64,000 bases of DNA from JAQVEB01 sp028698105 (GTDB taxonomy: Bacteria > Bacteroidota > Bacteroidia > Bacteroidales > Dysgonomonadaceae). The notes under the pieces were generated by a model that was not told the DNA's origin, made no database searches, and saw only the letters and a list, made by a program, of their open reading frames with translations. Shown piece after piece: positions 36,798 to 45,718 of the stretch. A program made the translations under genes and the position numbers. The DNA lies in assembly GCA_964293155.1 (NCBI GenBank), contig CAXYYA010000004.1:1-64000 (forward strand), read 5' to 3'. Every line of letters begins with the position of its first letter. Position 1 is the stretch's first letter.

Positions 36798-37448
36798 TTA
36801 ATAATAGGTGTGAACGATGTCTATGACGCTGCTCTTCGCCATATCGGCGGGGTTTGTACCGGGCTTGCCTTCAGGGATGGGAACACCCAGTTTTTGATAA
36901 TGTTCAATCCAGTAGGGTTCTGTTTGCCCTGTTTCCTTGTTTTTGAACGACATAGCTACCGGAGGAAAAATAAAGCTTCCGACAGAATCCTTAAACGCGA
37001 AGCGTATGAGTTCCGAACAATAATAGGCGTTGTTCCCCTCGTCGTAAGCATAGTCGTAGCCGTTTCCGAGCAATGCTTTCGCGTTTTCTACGGCTCGCGG
37101 AATAACAGAGCGGTATTTGGGTTTCAACCGTCCGACGGCCACAAACGTTTTGCCGTTTTCCGAAAGAGCATCGGCCATAAAATCATCCAACGTTGTGCGG
37201 ATCACGCCTTGGGGCGAAGTAGCTTCGATCACGAAAATGGAATCTCCCGCCACCTCCACAATGCCCGCGTGCGAAAACGCGATATCCCTGCCACCGGAAG
37301 TACTCTTTTTAATGGCATTCACAAATTCAGAGTCTTCTTTTCCTACGGAAAACAGGATATCCCCGCTCTGCAGATCGAACTTCCCGGGTGAGCAGGAAAC
37401 GAAGAATCCGAGCAATGCGGTTAGGATACTAAATGCACGATTTTTCAT
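36798..37448 (-). CDS. YiiX/YebB-like NlpC/P60-superfamily cysteine hydrolase
   Basis: A 216-residue lipoprotein (signal ending FFVSC, Cys19). The papain-like permuted fold of the YiiX family is indicated by SGDILFSVG, the catalytic His60 in AFSHAGIV and Cys144 in YYCSELIRFAF. Family members are thought to hydrolyse peptidoglycan peptides or lipid amides, but the substrate is not settled. It follows an ornithine-racemase-like gene on the same strand, consistent with a cell-wall or D-amino-acid theme; that link is inferred. Confidence 0.82.
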   Translation of the reverse strand: MKNRAFSILTALLGFFVSCSPGKFDLQSGDILFSVGKEDSEFVNAIKKSTSGGRDIAFSHAGIVEVAGDSIFVIEATSPQGVIRTTLDDFMADALSENGKTFVAVGRLKPKYRSVIPRAVENAKALLGNGYDYAYDEGNNAYYCSELIRFAFKDSVGSFIFPPVAMSFKNKETGQTEPYWIEHYQKLGVPIPEGKPGTNPADMAKSSVIDIVHTYY

Positions 37449-37487
37449 TTACGGACGTATGATAGCCACAAAGATAAATAAAGTTTC

Positions 37488-38561
37488 CTAATCTCTTATT
37501 TTCTTATCTACGTAATTGGAATTGAGTATCTTGAGTACACCCATGTAATCGGGTTTAAATTCAATGATGTCGCCTACCTGGTAATTTTTTTCGTTGTTGC
37601 CGAAATCCATCACGATCATATCGGAACTCATCCCGACAATGTGTATCGAATCGTCAATCGGTATAATGTGCTCTTTCTCAACATCGAGCAAGCCGATATC
37701 CAGAATAGCACGACACGATTTTTTCCCGTGCAGCGATTCATCGAATTCAAAGGTTTTGCCTTCCAGGTTTGTTCCGGCCAGGCCTGTCGGGATCAGCGGC
37801 TTTTCGCTCAGCTCAATGATCTCGGCGTAAAGTTTAAAAACATCGTTCTGCATATCTTCCAACTCTGTGGTATGATAAACATCCGTGCCGAAAAACAGCG
37901 TTTCGCCCACGCGAAAGTGATTGATACCTTTCGGCAGCAAACCCTGGAAAATCAACGGAATGGTTACCGATGAACCGCCGGAAACATATTGTATCTGCTT
38001 GCCGAATTTTGCCTCGATAAGTTGCTCGTATAGACTTAGTTGGATCAGCTTATCCGGACTGGGGAGAATGCCGTACAAACACGACAGGTTGGCGCCAATG
38101 CCCACTACTTCGATATTCTTCAGTTTAAAAACCTCTTCGTAGAAACGAATAAAATCGTCGCGCATCACCCCTTCGCGAAGTTCTCCCAGCTCGATCATCA
38201 CAATAATTTTGTGCGTTTTGTTTTGCCGTTTTGCCTCTTCCGCAAGCATTTGTATGGTGCTGATCTGGGTGTTCATGCTGATATCGGCATACTTCACCAC
38301 GCCTTTAATGGCCCGCTTAGCCGGCGGTTTTATGTAGATGGTCTCTATTTCGGGCTTGAGTGATTTGATCATTTTCAGGTTCGAAACCCGTGAGTCGCAT
38401 ACCTGTTTAATGCCTAAATCAAGCACTTCCGTGAGGTAATCTTTGTTTCCGCAAAGCAGTTTGGTGACAACTGCCCATTGAATGTTGTTTTTCGCAAACA
38501 GTTTCTCAAGGTACGTGTAATTTTCTTTTAGTTTTTTTCTGTCGAGCGTAATATAAGCCAT
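37488..38561 (-). CDS. Ornithine racemase-like PLP enzyme (alanine racemase fold)
   Basis: A 357-residue fold-type III PLP protein. The cofactor lysine is Lys34 in WAVVTKLLCGN. Further motifs: DISMNTQIST, MIELGELREGVM, IGANLSCLYG, VSGGSSVTIPLI and HFRVGETLFFGT. Length and motif order match the clostridial ornithine racemase (Orr/YhfX-like) rather than the typical Alr with its catalytic C-terminal tyrosine. It may make D-ornithine or another D-amino acid. It is 6 bp from the GNAT gene upstream, so an operon is likely. Confidence 0.82.
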   Translation of the reverse strand: MAYITLDRKKLKENYTYLEKLFAKNNIQWAVVTKLLCGNKDYLTEVLDLGIKQVCDSRVSNLKMIKSLKPEIETIYIKPPAKRAIKGVVKYADISMNTQISTIQMLAEEAKRQNKTHKIIVMIELGELREGVMRDDFIRFYEEVFKLKNIEVVGIGANLSCLYGILPSPDKLIQLSLYEQLIEAKFGKQIQYVSGGSSVTIPLIFQGLLPKGINHFRVGETLFFGTDVYHTTELEDMQNDVFKLYAEIIELSEKPLIPTGLAGTNLEGKTFEFDESLHGKKSCRAILDIGLLDVEKEHIIPIDDSIHIVGMSSDMIVMDFGNNEKNYQVGDIIEFKPDYMGVLKILNSNYVDKKIRD

Positions 38562-38567
38562 CCTGTG

Positions 38568-39008
38568 TTATTTTATGAGCCTCATTTCAAGGTATTTATT
38601 CGTAAATCCCAATTTCTCGTACAGGTATTTGGCCGGATTATCCGGTTCCACGTGCAGGGCAATATTTCCGTTGGCTTCTTTTATTGCGCTCTGCATGAGC
38701 TTTTTACCCAATCCTTTTCCGCGATAATCGCGATGGGTAGCAATGTACACCAGAATATTTTCCGGAATATAATCTTTCATCCCTGTTTGGTTGATCACAA
38801 CAGCTCCCACGATCTTTTCATCATCGTAAAGAGCGGTCACGAAACCGCCATCGGAAGGAATTTCGTGAAGTGAATAATCAATGGCTTTTTGAATATCTTG
38901 CAGGGGATCTCCAAAATTTTCAAGGTGGTTATAAAGAAAATCGATAATTTCGGTTTTTTCTTGCACAGTCGGTTTGTTTGTCTCTGTAAATGTTTTTAAA
39001 TTGATCAT
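38568..39008 (-). CDS. GNAT family N-acetyltransferase
   Basis: A 146-residue acetyltransferase fold with the acetyl-CoA loop HRDYRGKGLGKKLM (about 93-106), preceded by LVYIAT and followed by ALHVEPDNPAKYLYEKLGF. The substrate is unknown. It is encoded directly upstream of the ornithine-racemase-like gene on the same strand, so a racemised amino acid is a reasonable candidate acceptor (inference). Confidence 0.85.
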   Translation of the reverse strand: MINLKTFTETNKPTVQEKTEIIDFLYNHLENFGDPLQDIQKAIDYSLHEIPSDGGFVTALYDDEKIVGAVVINQTGMKDYIPENILVYIATHRDYRGKGLGKKLMQSAIKEANGNIALHVEPDNPAKYLYEKLGFTNKYLEMRLIK

Positions 39009-39217
39009 GTAATTTTTTGATAATTAAATAATTGTGATTATGCGTTTGGACGAAGAGTTGCCCTTTTTAATAACGATAGCCGTAGTGCAAACGGGCTTAA
39101 ACGATTCACAAATATAAGAAATTCTGCCGGTAACCGCAAACGAATTTCCGGTAATCGGGGTTAATCCCTTCAAGGTCAAACTTATTCGTTACTCAATTGT
39201 TTTATAAGAAAAAGACG

Positions 39218-40654
39218 ATGAAAAACAATAAAAAAGACCGATATCCTGCTGTTGCGGGACAATTTTATCCGTCGAATCCGGAACAATTGCGGCAGGAAGT
39301 GAAAGAGTATTTCAGCATGGCTGAGCCGAAAAAATTAACCAACGTACAAGCGATCGTTTCTCCGCATGCGGGTTACGTGTTTTCGGGAAAAATAGCTGCT
39401 TCGGCCTTCAACCAACTCGACGAAGATGCCCGCTACGAACGTGTTTTCGTGCTTGCTTCGTCGCATCATTATCACTTCGATGGCGCTTCCATGTATTGCG
39501 ACGGTGATTTTGCGATGCCTTACGGCACAGAAACGGTGGATACGGAACTGGGACGAAAACTGGTGGAAAATTATCCGCAATTGTTTACCGATAACCCCGC
39601 GCCGCACGCCAAAGAGCACGCCATTGAAGTGCAACTGCCTTTTTTGCGTCAAAAACTGCATAAGGGATATAAAATCGTTCCCATCGTTATCGCTACTTCC
39701 GAACCCGAAACGTGTGCCGAAATCGCCTCGGCGTTGAAACCCTATTTTACCAAAGAAAACCTGTTCGTTATCAGCACCGATTTTTCGCATTACCCGGGTT
39801 ACGAGCAGGCAAAACAGGTAGATCGCGATACGGAAAAAGCTATTTTGACCAATGATCCCCAAAAATTACTGGATGTGTTGAACGAAAACAAAAAGAAACG
39901 GATTTCCGGCCTGTTGACCAGCTTGTGCGGCTGGACATCGGTGCTTGTGTTGCTGAATATGACGCAAGGCGAAGCTTTCGCTTATCACGAAATAGATTAC
40001 CGGAATTCAGGCGACGAAAAAAGGTATGGCGACCGTCATGAAGTCGTTGGTTACTGGGCTATCGCCGTTTCGCGCAGCGAAGAAAAAACGGAAGATGATG
40101 TGTTCTACTTGTCGCAGGAAGATAAAACGGCTTTGCTGGGTGTGGCGCGCCAAACCATCGAAAATCTTTTCAACAAACATGTTCCTGACCCTGATTTAAA
40201 AAGCTGTACCGACGCCATTTACGCGCCTTGCGGCGCATTTGTGACGTTGCATAACCACGGCAAACTGCGCGGCTGCATTGGAATGATGGTGAGCGAGGAA
40301 CCGTTGATAGAAACCGTGCGCGATATGGCTGTGTCTGCTGCCAAAAAAGATTACCGGTTTAATTCCGTGCGCCGGGAGGAACTGGAAGATATTGATATCG
40401 AAATCTCGGCGCTCTCACCGTTGAAACGGGTGAAAGATGTTTCGGAAATTCAATTGGGAAAACACGGAATTTTGATAAAAAAAGGGTTTTCGAGCGGGGT
40501 TTTCCTGCCACAGGTAGCTACTGAAACGGGATGGAACCTTGAAGAATTTCTCGGCCATTGCGCCCGCGATAAAGCCGGTATCGGATGGGACGGATGGAAA
40601 CAGGCAGAGATATATACGTTTACGGCAACGGTTTTTGGGGAAGCTGAGGGCTGA
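39218..40654 (+). CDS. AmmeMemoRadiSam system fused Memo (B) - AMMECR1 (A) protein
   Basis: A 478-residue fusion starting at ATG 39218 (an in-frame TTG seven codons upstream is less likely). Residues about 8-275 are a Memo-like, dioxygenase-fold domain with metal-type histidines: AIVSPHAGYVFSGK, SSHHYHFDG, HAKEHAIEVQLPFL and STDFSHY. Residues about 295-478 are the AMMECR1 domain: PCGAFVTLHNHGKLRGCIGMM, VRDMAVSAAKKDYRF and DKAGIGWDGWK. The AmmeMemoRadiSam set (A, B and a radical SAM protein) is widespread, but its reaction is not established. The radical SAM gene lies convergent at 41003-42043. Confidence 0.93.
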   Translation: MKNNKKDRYPAVAGQFYPSNPEQLRQEVKEYFSMAEPKKLTNVQAIVSPHAGYVFSGKIAASAFNQLDEDARYERVFVLASSHHYHFDGASMYCDGDFAMPYGTETVDTELGRKLVENYPQLFTDNPAPHAKEHAIEVQLPFLRQKLHKGYKIVPIVIATSEPETCAEIASALKPYFTKENLFVISTDFSHYPGYEQAKQVDRDTEKAILTNDPQKLLDVLNENKKKRISGLLTSLCGWTSVLVLLNMTQGEAFAYHEIDYRNSGDEKRYGDRHEVVGYWAIAVSRSEEKTEDDVFYLSQEDKTALLGVARQTIENLFNKHVPDPDLKSCTDAIYAPCGAFVTLHNHGKLRGCIGMMVSEEPLIETVRDMAVSAAKKDYRFNSVRREELEDIDIEISALSPLKRVKDVSEIQLGKHGILIKKGFSSGVFLPQVATETGWNLEEFLGHCARDKAGIGWDGWKQAEIYTFTATVFGEAEG

Positions 40655-40682
40655 GACTGGGAGACTTGGTGACTGGGAGCTA

Positions 40683-40714
40683 AGACTAAAAGACTAAAAG
40701 ACTAAAAGACTGGA
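40683..40714. repeat. Short tandem repeat AGACTAAA
   Basis: Three exact copies of AGACTAAA at 40683-40706, followed by a degenerate copy, within a longer GACT-rich stretch starting about 40660. It is non-coding, downstream of the Memo-AMMECR1 gene. Confidence 0.85.
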
Positions 40715-40750
40715 AGATAAAAGGCTAAAGGATTGAAAGACAATTTAATA

Positions 40751-40996
40751 ATAATCTAACAGTCTAATAATCTAATATGATTATCCGAATAATGTCCTAC
40801 AACAATTGCCACGTCCCTTTAGGGCGTGGTTTTTAAGATACAGAGCAGATAGGCTTTAGCCGAAATTTATACTATTATTGGGCTAAAGCCCGTGATTCTT
40901 AGACATCATTATCCCACGACTTAAAAGTCGTGGCAATAGATAAGCTGTTAGGACACTTTGCGGATAATCATTTAATCTAATAATCTAACAGTCTAA
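40751..40996. repeat. REP-like nested palindromic element with flanking 17-bp direct repeats
   Basis: An exact 17-bp direct repeat ATAATCTAACAGTCTAA occurs at 40751-40767 and 40980-40996. Between them lies a ~191-bp element with terminal inverted repeats GATTATCCG (40779-40787) and CGGATAATC (40961-40969), then TGTCCTA / TAGGACA inside. Internal hairpins are CCACGtCCC/GGGcGTGG at 40809-40829, GGCTTTAGCC (40852-40861) pairing with GGCTAAAGCC (40881-40890), and CCACGACTT/AAGTCGTGG at 40914-40933. This is the look of a REP/BIME or small non-autonomous element. No protein is encoded. It separates two convergent genes and may end both transcripts. Confidence 0.85.
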
Positions 40997-41002
40997 AGTC
41001 TA

Positions 41003-42043
41003 TCAGTCTATCAGCCAATCTCCGGCAATTTCCTCGCCGCAGAAACTGCATTTGCCTCCGGCAATCCGGTTTTTCGTTACGCTGAAACCTTTTCGTTCTA
41101 CGAGCAAATTTTTACACGCCGGGCAAAATGTGTTTTCGCCGTTTGTGTGAGACACATTTCCGATATACACATAGCGTATGCCGGTTTCTTCGGCAATTTC
41201 TTTCGCCTTAAACAATCGTTTTTCGGGAGTAGGAGGGGTGTCGTTTAATTTATAGGTCGGGAAAAACCGGCTGAAATGCAGCGGCGTATCCGAAAAACCT
41301 TTATCAATCAGCCATTTGCACATTTCGCGGATCATCTTTTCGTCGTCGTTAAAGCCCGGAATAAGTAAGTTTGTTATTTCGAGCCACACGTGATTCTTTT
41401 TCAATGTTTTCAACGTTTCCATCACGGGATGCAGGCTTCCGCCGGTCAATTGCCGGTAGGCAGCGTTATCGAAACATTTCAGATCAACATTGGCCGCATC
41501 CAGATACGGACAAAGATCAGATAACGGTTGCGGATTGATGAATCCGTTGGAGACCATTACGGTTTTAATTCCGTTTTTGCGGGCAAGCACCGCAATATCG
41601 TACATATATTCGTAGAATATGGTTGGCTCCGTGTAGGTGAAAGCGATCAGTTTTACGTTGCGTGAAAGCGCCGTTTCAACTACTTCTTTGGGGCTTAACC
41701 GGTAACTGCCGAAATCATCCGGAAAAGCCTGCGAGATTTGCCAGTTCTGGCAATTCAGGCAATGAAAGTTGCATCCTACTGTTGCCAGCGATAAAATAGC
41801 TGCCCCGGGGCGGAAATGGAACAACGGCTTTTTTTCAATCGGATCAATGCTCACGGAGCAGGGATTTCCATAAGCCAGGGTATATAGCGTTCCGCCTGTG
41901 TTTTGTCGCGCGTGGCAAATTCCAACCTCGCCATCCTGCAACAGACAAACATGTGGGCAGAGCTTGCAGCGAACAGAACCATCTGTTCTTTTATCCTGAT
42001 ACTGCGCTAATTTATAAGAATTTTCCGAATCAGAATTGTTCAT
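41003..42043 (-). CDS. amrS: AmmeMemoRadiSam system radical SAM enzyme
   Basis: A 346-residue radical SAM protein. The [4Fe-4S]/SAM motif is Cys91-x3-Cys95-x2-Cys98 in VGCNFHCLNCQNW. An extra N-terminal Cys cluster (CKLCPHVC, GICHAR) and C-terminal pairs (CPACKNLL, CSFCGEE) suggest auxiliary metal sites. Closely related to PflA-like activases, it is the third member of the AmmeMemoRadiSam set and converges on the fused Memo-AMMECR1 gene. The reaction is unknown. Confidence 0.94.
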   Translation of the reverse strand: MNNSDSENSYKLAQYQDKRTDGSVRCKLCPHVCLLQDGEVGICHARQNTGGTLYTLAYGNPCSVSIDPIEKKPLFHFRPGAAILSLATVGCNFHCLNCQNWQISQAFPDDFGSYRLSPKEVVETALSRNVKLIAFTYTEPTIFYEYMYDIAVLARKNGIKTVMVSNGFINPQPLSDLCPYLDAANVDLKCFDNAAYRQLTGGSLHPVMETLKTLKKNHVWLEITNLLIPGFNDDEKMIREMCKWLIDKGFSDTPLHFSRFFPTYKLNDTPPTPEKRLFKAKEIAEETGIRYVYIGNVSHTNGENTFCPACKNLLVERKGFSVTKNRIAGGKCSFCGEEIAGDWLID

Positions 42044-42107
42044 ATCGCTTTTTAGTGAATTAATTTACATGCTTTAAAATATTGATTGCACAACGCCGAC
42101 CTCCGGG

Positions 42108-42602
42108 CTATTTCTCCAGTTTCTTCATGTGGATTAATTCATTGTATTCCTGATAATACATTTCCATCTCATCTTTGGGTTCATGGTTTAATTTCAGGGT
42201 GCGCCACAAAACAATGTATTCCTTATTCAGATATTCGGGATTCGGGTCGTATCCTCCATTCTCATCGGAAGGGTTTTTAGCAGAAATCAGAAGTTCATAT
42301 TTTTCGTTCACCTTATTGATATCTAAATCGTTGCCTTTTTTATCCTGAAAAGTGAAATGAGCGAGATCTCCCATCGTGAAACCGGTATAGGTAAGTGTAT
42401 CGGAGTGTATATCGCCTATTTGTGTGTAGCCTTCAGGTATGTCGCTCGCAATCAAATCATTATCGGCTGGTTTGGTTGCGTTGTCGTTTCTCTGTTCGGC
42501 TACGGTATCATTTTCCGCCGGATTGTTGTCCTTTTTTTGTGTATGGTTTATGCAAGAAGAGATCGCTGTAGCTAAAATCAGCATGTACAGATTTTTTTTC
42601 AT
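42108..42602 (-). CDS. Hypothetical lipoprotein
   Basis: A 164-residue protein starting at the ATG (minus strand) of 42602, which gives a lipoprotein signal (MKKNLYMLILATAISSC). After a low-complexity Asn/Asp/Thr linker it has a soluble domain without motifs I recognise (DIPEGYTQIGDIHSDTLTYT; DLAHFTFQDKKGNDLD). It lies downstream of the efflux operon on the same strand with a 59-bp gap, so it could be its last gene. Confidence 0.65.
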   Translation of the reverse strand: MKKNLYMLILATAISSCINHTQKKDNNPAENDTVAEQRNDNATKPADNDLIASDIPEGYTQIGDIHSDTLTYTGFTMGDLAHFTFQDKKGNDLDINKVNEKYELLISAKNPSDENGGYDPNPEYLNKEYIVLWRTLKLNHEPKDEMEMYYQEYNELIHMKKLEK

Positions 42603-42661
42603 CAGTTTATTTTTTACGTTATGACCACTCGGAACCGACAACGATTGTCAGTCCCCTTTTT

Positions 42662-45600
42662 TTAATGAAGTACAAATATGATATTATTTTTTTCATTTTC
42701 AAAATGAATCCGATTGAGTAAGGTGGGCAAAACAATAAGTAACAGCGGCAGTGCGATAATAAAGCCGCCAATTACGGCAATGGCCAGCGGCTGATGCATT
42801 TGCGCACCGGTGCCGATTCCCAATGCCAACGGCATCAAAGCGGCAATAGCGCCGACGGCGGTCATCAGTTTCGGCCGTAGCCGCGTGCTGATGGCATAAA
42901 TGAGCGAACGCTCCTTGTTGCCGCTCTCTTCGAGGTTGGAGTGAAATTGAAGGTACGTGAAAATGGCATTCTCGCCGATAATCCCCACCATCATGATCAG
43001 CCCGGTGTAACTGCCCACGTTCAACGGTATTCCCGTAAGGAAAAGCAGCAGATAGCTCCCTGAAATTCCGAGAACGGAGACGAACAAAATCGTAAAAGCC
43101 ACTTTGATGTTTTTGTACAGAAACAGCATGATGGTAAAAACGAGTAAACTGGACAGGATCAGTATCATCAACAGTTCCTTGAACGATTGTTGTTGCTCGG
43201 CATAAGCGCCGCCATAAACAATGGCATAGCCGGAGGGCAATTGGATATTTTTATGAATCTGTTTTTGGATTTCTTTAATGGTTCCGCCTAAATTGGCGTT
43301 ATCCAACCGTGCCGTAACAATTCCCAGTATTTGCAGGTCTTCGCGGTTAGTTTCGGCTGTACCCGGAATAATGTTTACCGAAGCAAACTCTTTGATGGGC
43401 TTCAATTGTCCGCCGGGCAGCGAGATCATGCTGTTTTCGATAACGTTGAGTGATGCATTTGCGGTGTTGTTGAACAACAGCCGGATTGGTGTGAACTGCT
43501 GTTTATCAAAGATATATCCAGTTGCATTGCCCTCGAGTAAAGTTTGAACCTGAAACTGAAAATCTTGCGACGTGATGCCGTATTGTGCGAGCGTTGTTTG
43601 ATTGGGAACGATTTGTATGGATGGCCCTGCGATGACAATTCCATCGAAAACATCGGCTGTACCGTTTACTTTGGCAACCACCCCGGCTACTTTTTTCGCA
43701 TATTGCTGGATGACAGCTTTATCGTTTCCGAATATCTTGATTTCGATGGGTTGCACGCTGCTCATCAAATCGCCCAGCATATCGCCGATCACCTGTCCGA
43801 AATCCACGGTCAAAGGAAGTCCTGTAGCTTCAATTTTGCTGCGAATTTCGTCGGTAACTTGTTGTGTAGTGCGTTTGCGCTTTTTTTTCAGGTTAATTAA
43901 ATAGTCGCCGTCGTTCGGCTCGGTAATGAAAAAGCCCATTTGCATCCCTGTTCTGCGGCTGTACGCTTCTACCTCCGGTATCGTCGTTAGAATTTTTTCC
44001 ACTTCGCGCAGTTCGCGATCGGTTTCTTCAAGCGATGTGCCGGGTGGCGATTTATAATCGAGCACAATACTTCCTTCATCCATTTCGGGAAGGAATCCCG
44101 AACTTAAACGGGGAATCACCAAGACATCGGCAAGGATGAGCGCGGCAATGAAAGCGTATGAGATAACGGGCTTGCGAATAAAAAAACCGACCCATTTTCG
44201 TTCCTTCACTTCGTGATGCGACAGGTGTTTCTCCGGGATCAGGTTGGACAACCACAAATAAATGACCGGAAGCAACAGCCATGTAACGAAAAAAGAACAG
44301 ATGAGCGTGATGATCATCGTGTTGGTCATGATCTTAAAATACGCACCGGCTACGCCGGTCATCATCACAAACGGCAGAAAAATAACGATGGTGCTCAAAG
44401 ACGAACCGATCATCGCTTTAAACAGGTAATTGATGGCGACCTGAACGAGCGAATTGCTCTCTTTAGCGGGATTCTCTTCGTGCGTGCGGTGTATTTGTTC
44501 CACCACAACGATGGCGTCGTCAATGATCAACCCGATGGACGCGGCTATGGCGCCCAGCGTCATAATGTTGAACGTTTCGCCCAAGGCGTGCAGAACCACT
44601 ACCGTAAGCAACAACGTTATGGGTATGGTGATAAGCACGGTGAGGCTTGAGCGCCACGATTTGAGAAAGAAAACGGCCACAACAATGGCAAACAACAATC
44701 CGATCCACAGGGCATCGGTAACGCTTTTTATGGAATCGTTCACAAAAATTGCCTGATCGTAATACGGCTTCAACTGCACATCCGGCGGCAACGTTTTTTT
44801 CAGTTCACCGATTTTCGTTTGCATGGCTTTCGACAAATCCACCACGTTGGCGTTGGGTTGTTGCACAACGGCAACCAAAATGCTTTCTTTGCCGTTGGCA
44901 TTCACTTTAATGTATTGCTTGGCGGCATGTACGTGAATATCCGCAATATCGCTGAAGTAAACAATGCGGCTTCCGTCGTTTTTGATCACCACGTTGCGCA
45001 ATTGGTTCAAATTACGCAATTGCGTGTCGGTAAGGGTGAGGTACAGAAACCGGTAATCGGATGAATAACCGTTTGAGCGGATGAAATTGGTCTGGTTCAG
45101 CGCATCGGAAACAGCGGATGGCGTGAGGCCCAATTTCGCCATCGTTTCCTGGTTGAGCGTCGCCCAATATTCTTTGTCCTGCCCGCCGATGACGCGAATT
45201 TCGCTTACGCCCGGCACCTGCGATAAAAACGGTTTGATGGTATAGAGCGCGAGTTGCTTTAATTCGATAGGCGACATGGATCTGGAATCCAGCGAATATC
45301 CCATCACCGGCAAAATGGACGGGTTCATCTTTTCCACCGTGATGCTCACGTCAGTTGGTAACTGGTTGCGTATCTGGTTGATTCGCGACTCAATCTGTTG
45401 TTGACTGAGATCAATGTTCGATTTCCAATCCATGTAAGCCGATATTTCGCAACTGCCCCTGCTGGTTGTGCTGCGGATGGTTTGAAGATTCGGAACCTGT
45501 TTGATGGCGTCCTCCAGCGGTTTTGTAACCGCCACGGTCATTTGATCAACGGGTTGTTGTCCCGCATCGGCAATCACCTTTATTTTTGGGAAGGTAACCG

Positions 45601-45718
45601 TTGGAAAAAGCGACGATTTAATTTTCGTGTACGAGAAAACGCCGCCGATCAGGATCAAGAGCATCAGTATCAACATCGGGCTCTTGTATTGCACGAAAAA
45701 AGGTTGTTTCTTTTTCAT
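42662..45718 (-). CDS. RND efflux pump, inner-membrane permease (AcrB-type)
   Basis: Proton-driven trimeric inner-membrane transporter of a tripartite efflux system. The 1018 residues show the HAE1-type plan: TM1 near residues 12-30, large periplasmic loop, TM2-6 (ILITIPITLLLT; GLIIDDAIVVVEQIHR with the proton-relay Asp pair in TM4), second loop, TM8-12. It shares a 4-bp overlap with the adaptor gene, so the stoichiometric set adaptor-permease is translationally coupled. Substrate (drugs, bile or fatty acids) cannot be told. Confidence 0.94.
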   Translation of the reverse strand: MKKKQPFFVQYKSPMLILMLLILIGGVFSYTKIKSSLFPTVTFPKIKVIADAGQQPVDQMTVAVTKPLEDAIKQVPNLQTIRSTTSRGSCEISAYMDWKSNIDLSQQQIESRINQIRNQLPTDVSITVEKMNPSILPVMGYSLDSRSMSPIELKQLALYTIKPFLSQVPGVSEIRVIGGQDKEYWATLNQETMAKLGLTPSAVSDALNQTNFIRSNGYSSDYRFLYLTLTDTQLRNLNQLRNVVIKNDGSRIVYFSDIADIHVHAAKQYIKVNANGKESILVAVVQQPNANVVDLSKAMQTKIGELKKTLPPDVQLKPYYDQAIFVNDSIKSVTDALWIGLLFAIVVAVFFLKSWRSSLTVLITIPITLLLTVVVLHALGETFNIMTLGAIAASIGLIIDDAIVVVEQIHRTHEENPAKESNSLVQVAINYLFKAMIGSSLSTIVIFLPFVMMTGVAGAYFKIMTNTMIITLICSFFVTWLLLPVIYLWLSNLIPEKHLSHHEVKERKWVGFFIRKPVISYAFIAALILADVLVIPRLSSGFLPEMDEGSIVLDYKSPPGTSLEETDRELREVEKILTTIPEVEAYSRRTGMQMGFFITEPNDGDYLINLKKKRKRTTQQVTDEIRSKIEATGLPLTVDFGQVIGDMLGDLMSSVQPIEIKIFGNDKAVIQQYAKKVAGVVAKVNGTADVFDGIVIAGPSIQIVPNQTTLAQYGITSQDFQFQVQTLLEGNATGYIFDKQQFTPIRLLFNNTANASLNVIENSMISLPGGQLKPIKEFASVNIIPGTAETNREDLQILGIVTARLDNANLGGTIKEIQKQIHKNIQLPSGYAIVYGGAYAEQQQSFKELLMILILSSLLVFTIMLFLYKNIKVAFTILFVSVLGISGSYLLLFLTGIPLNVGSYTGLIMMVGIIGENAIFTYLQFHSNLEESGNKERSLIYAISTRLRPKLMTAVGAIAALMPLALGIGTGAQMHQPLAIAVIGGFIIALPLLLIVLPTLLNRIHFENEKNNIIFVLH

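Noticed and set aside
36651..37391. A 246-residue plus-strand open frame opposite the YiiX-like gene
   Set aside because: It is antisense to a gene with clear signal peptide and catalytic motifs, has no recognisable domain, and its composition is that of a shadow frame.
40683..40714. Possible CRISPR array
   Set aside because: The repeat unit is only 8 bases, has no spacers and no cas genes nearby; it is a simple tandem repeat.
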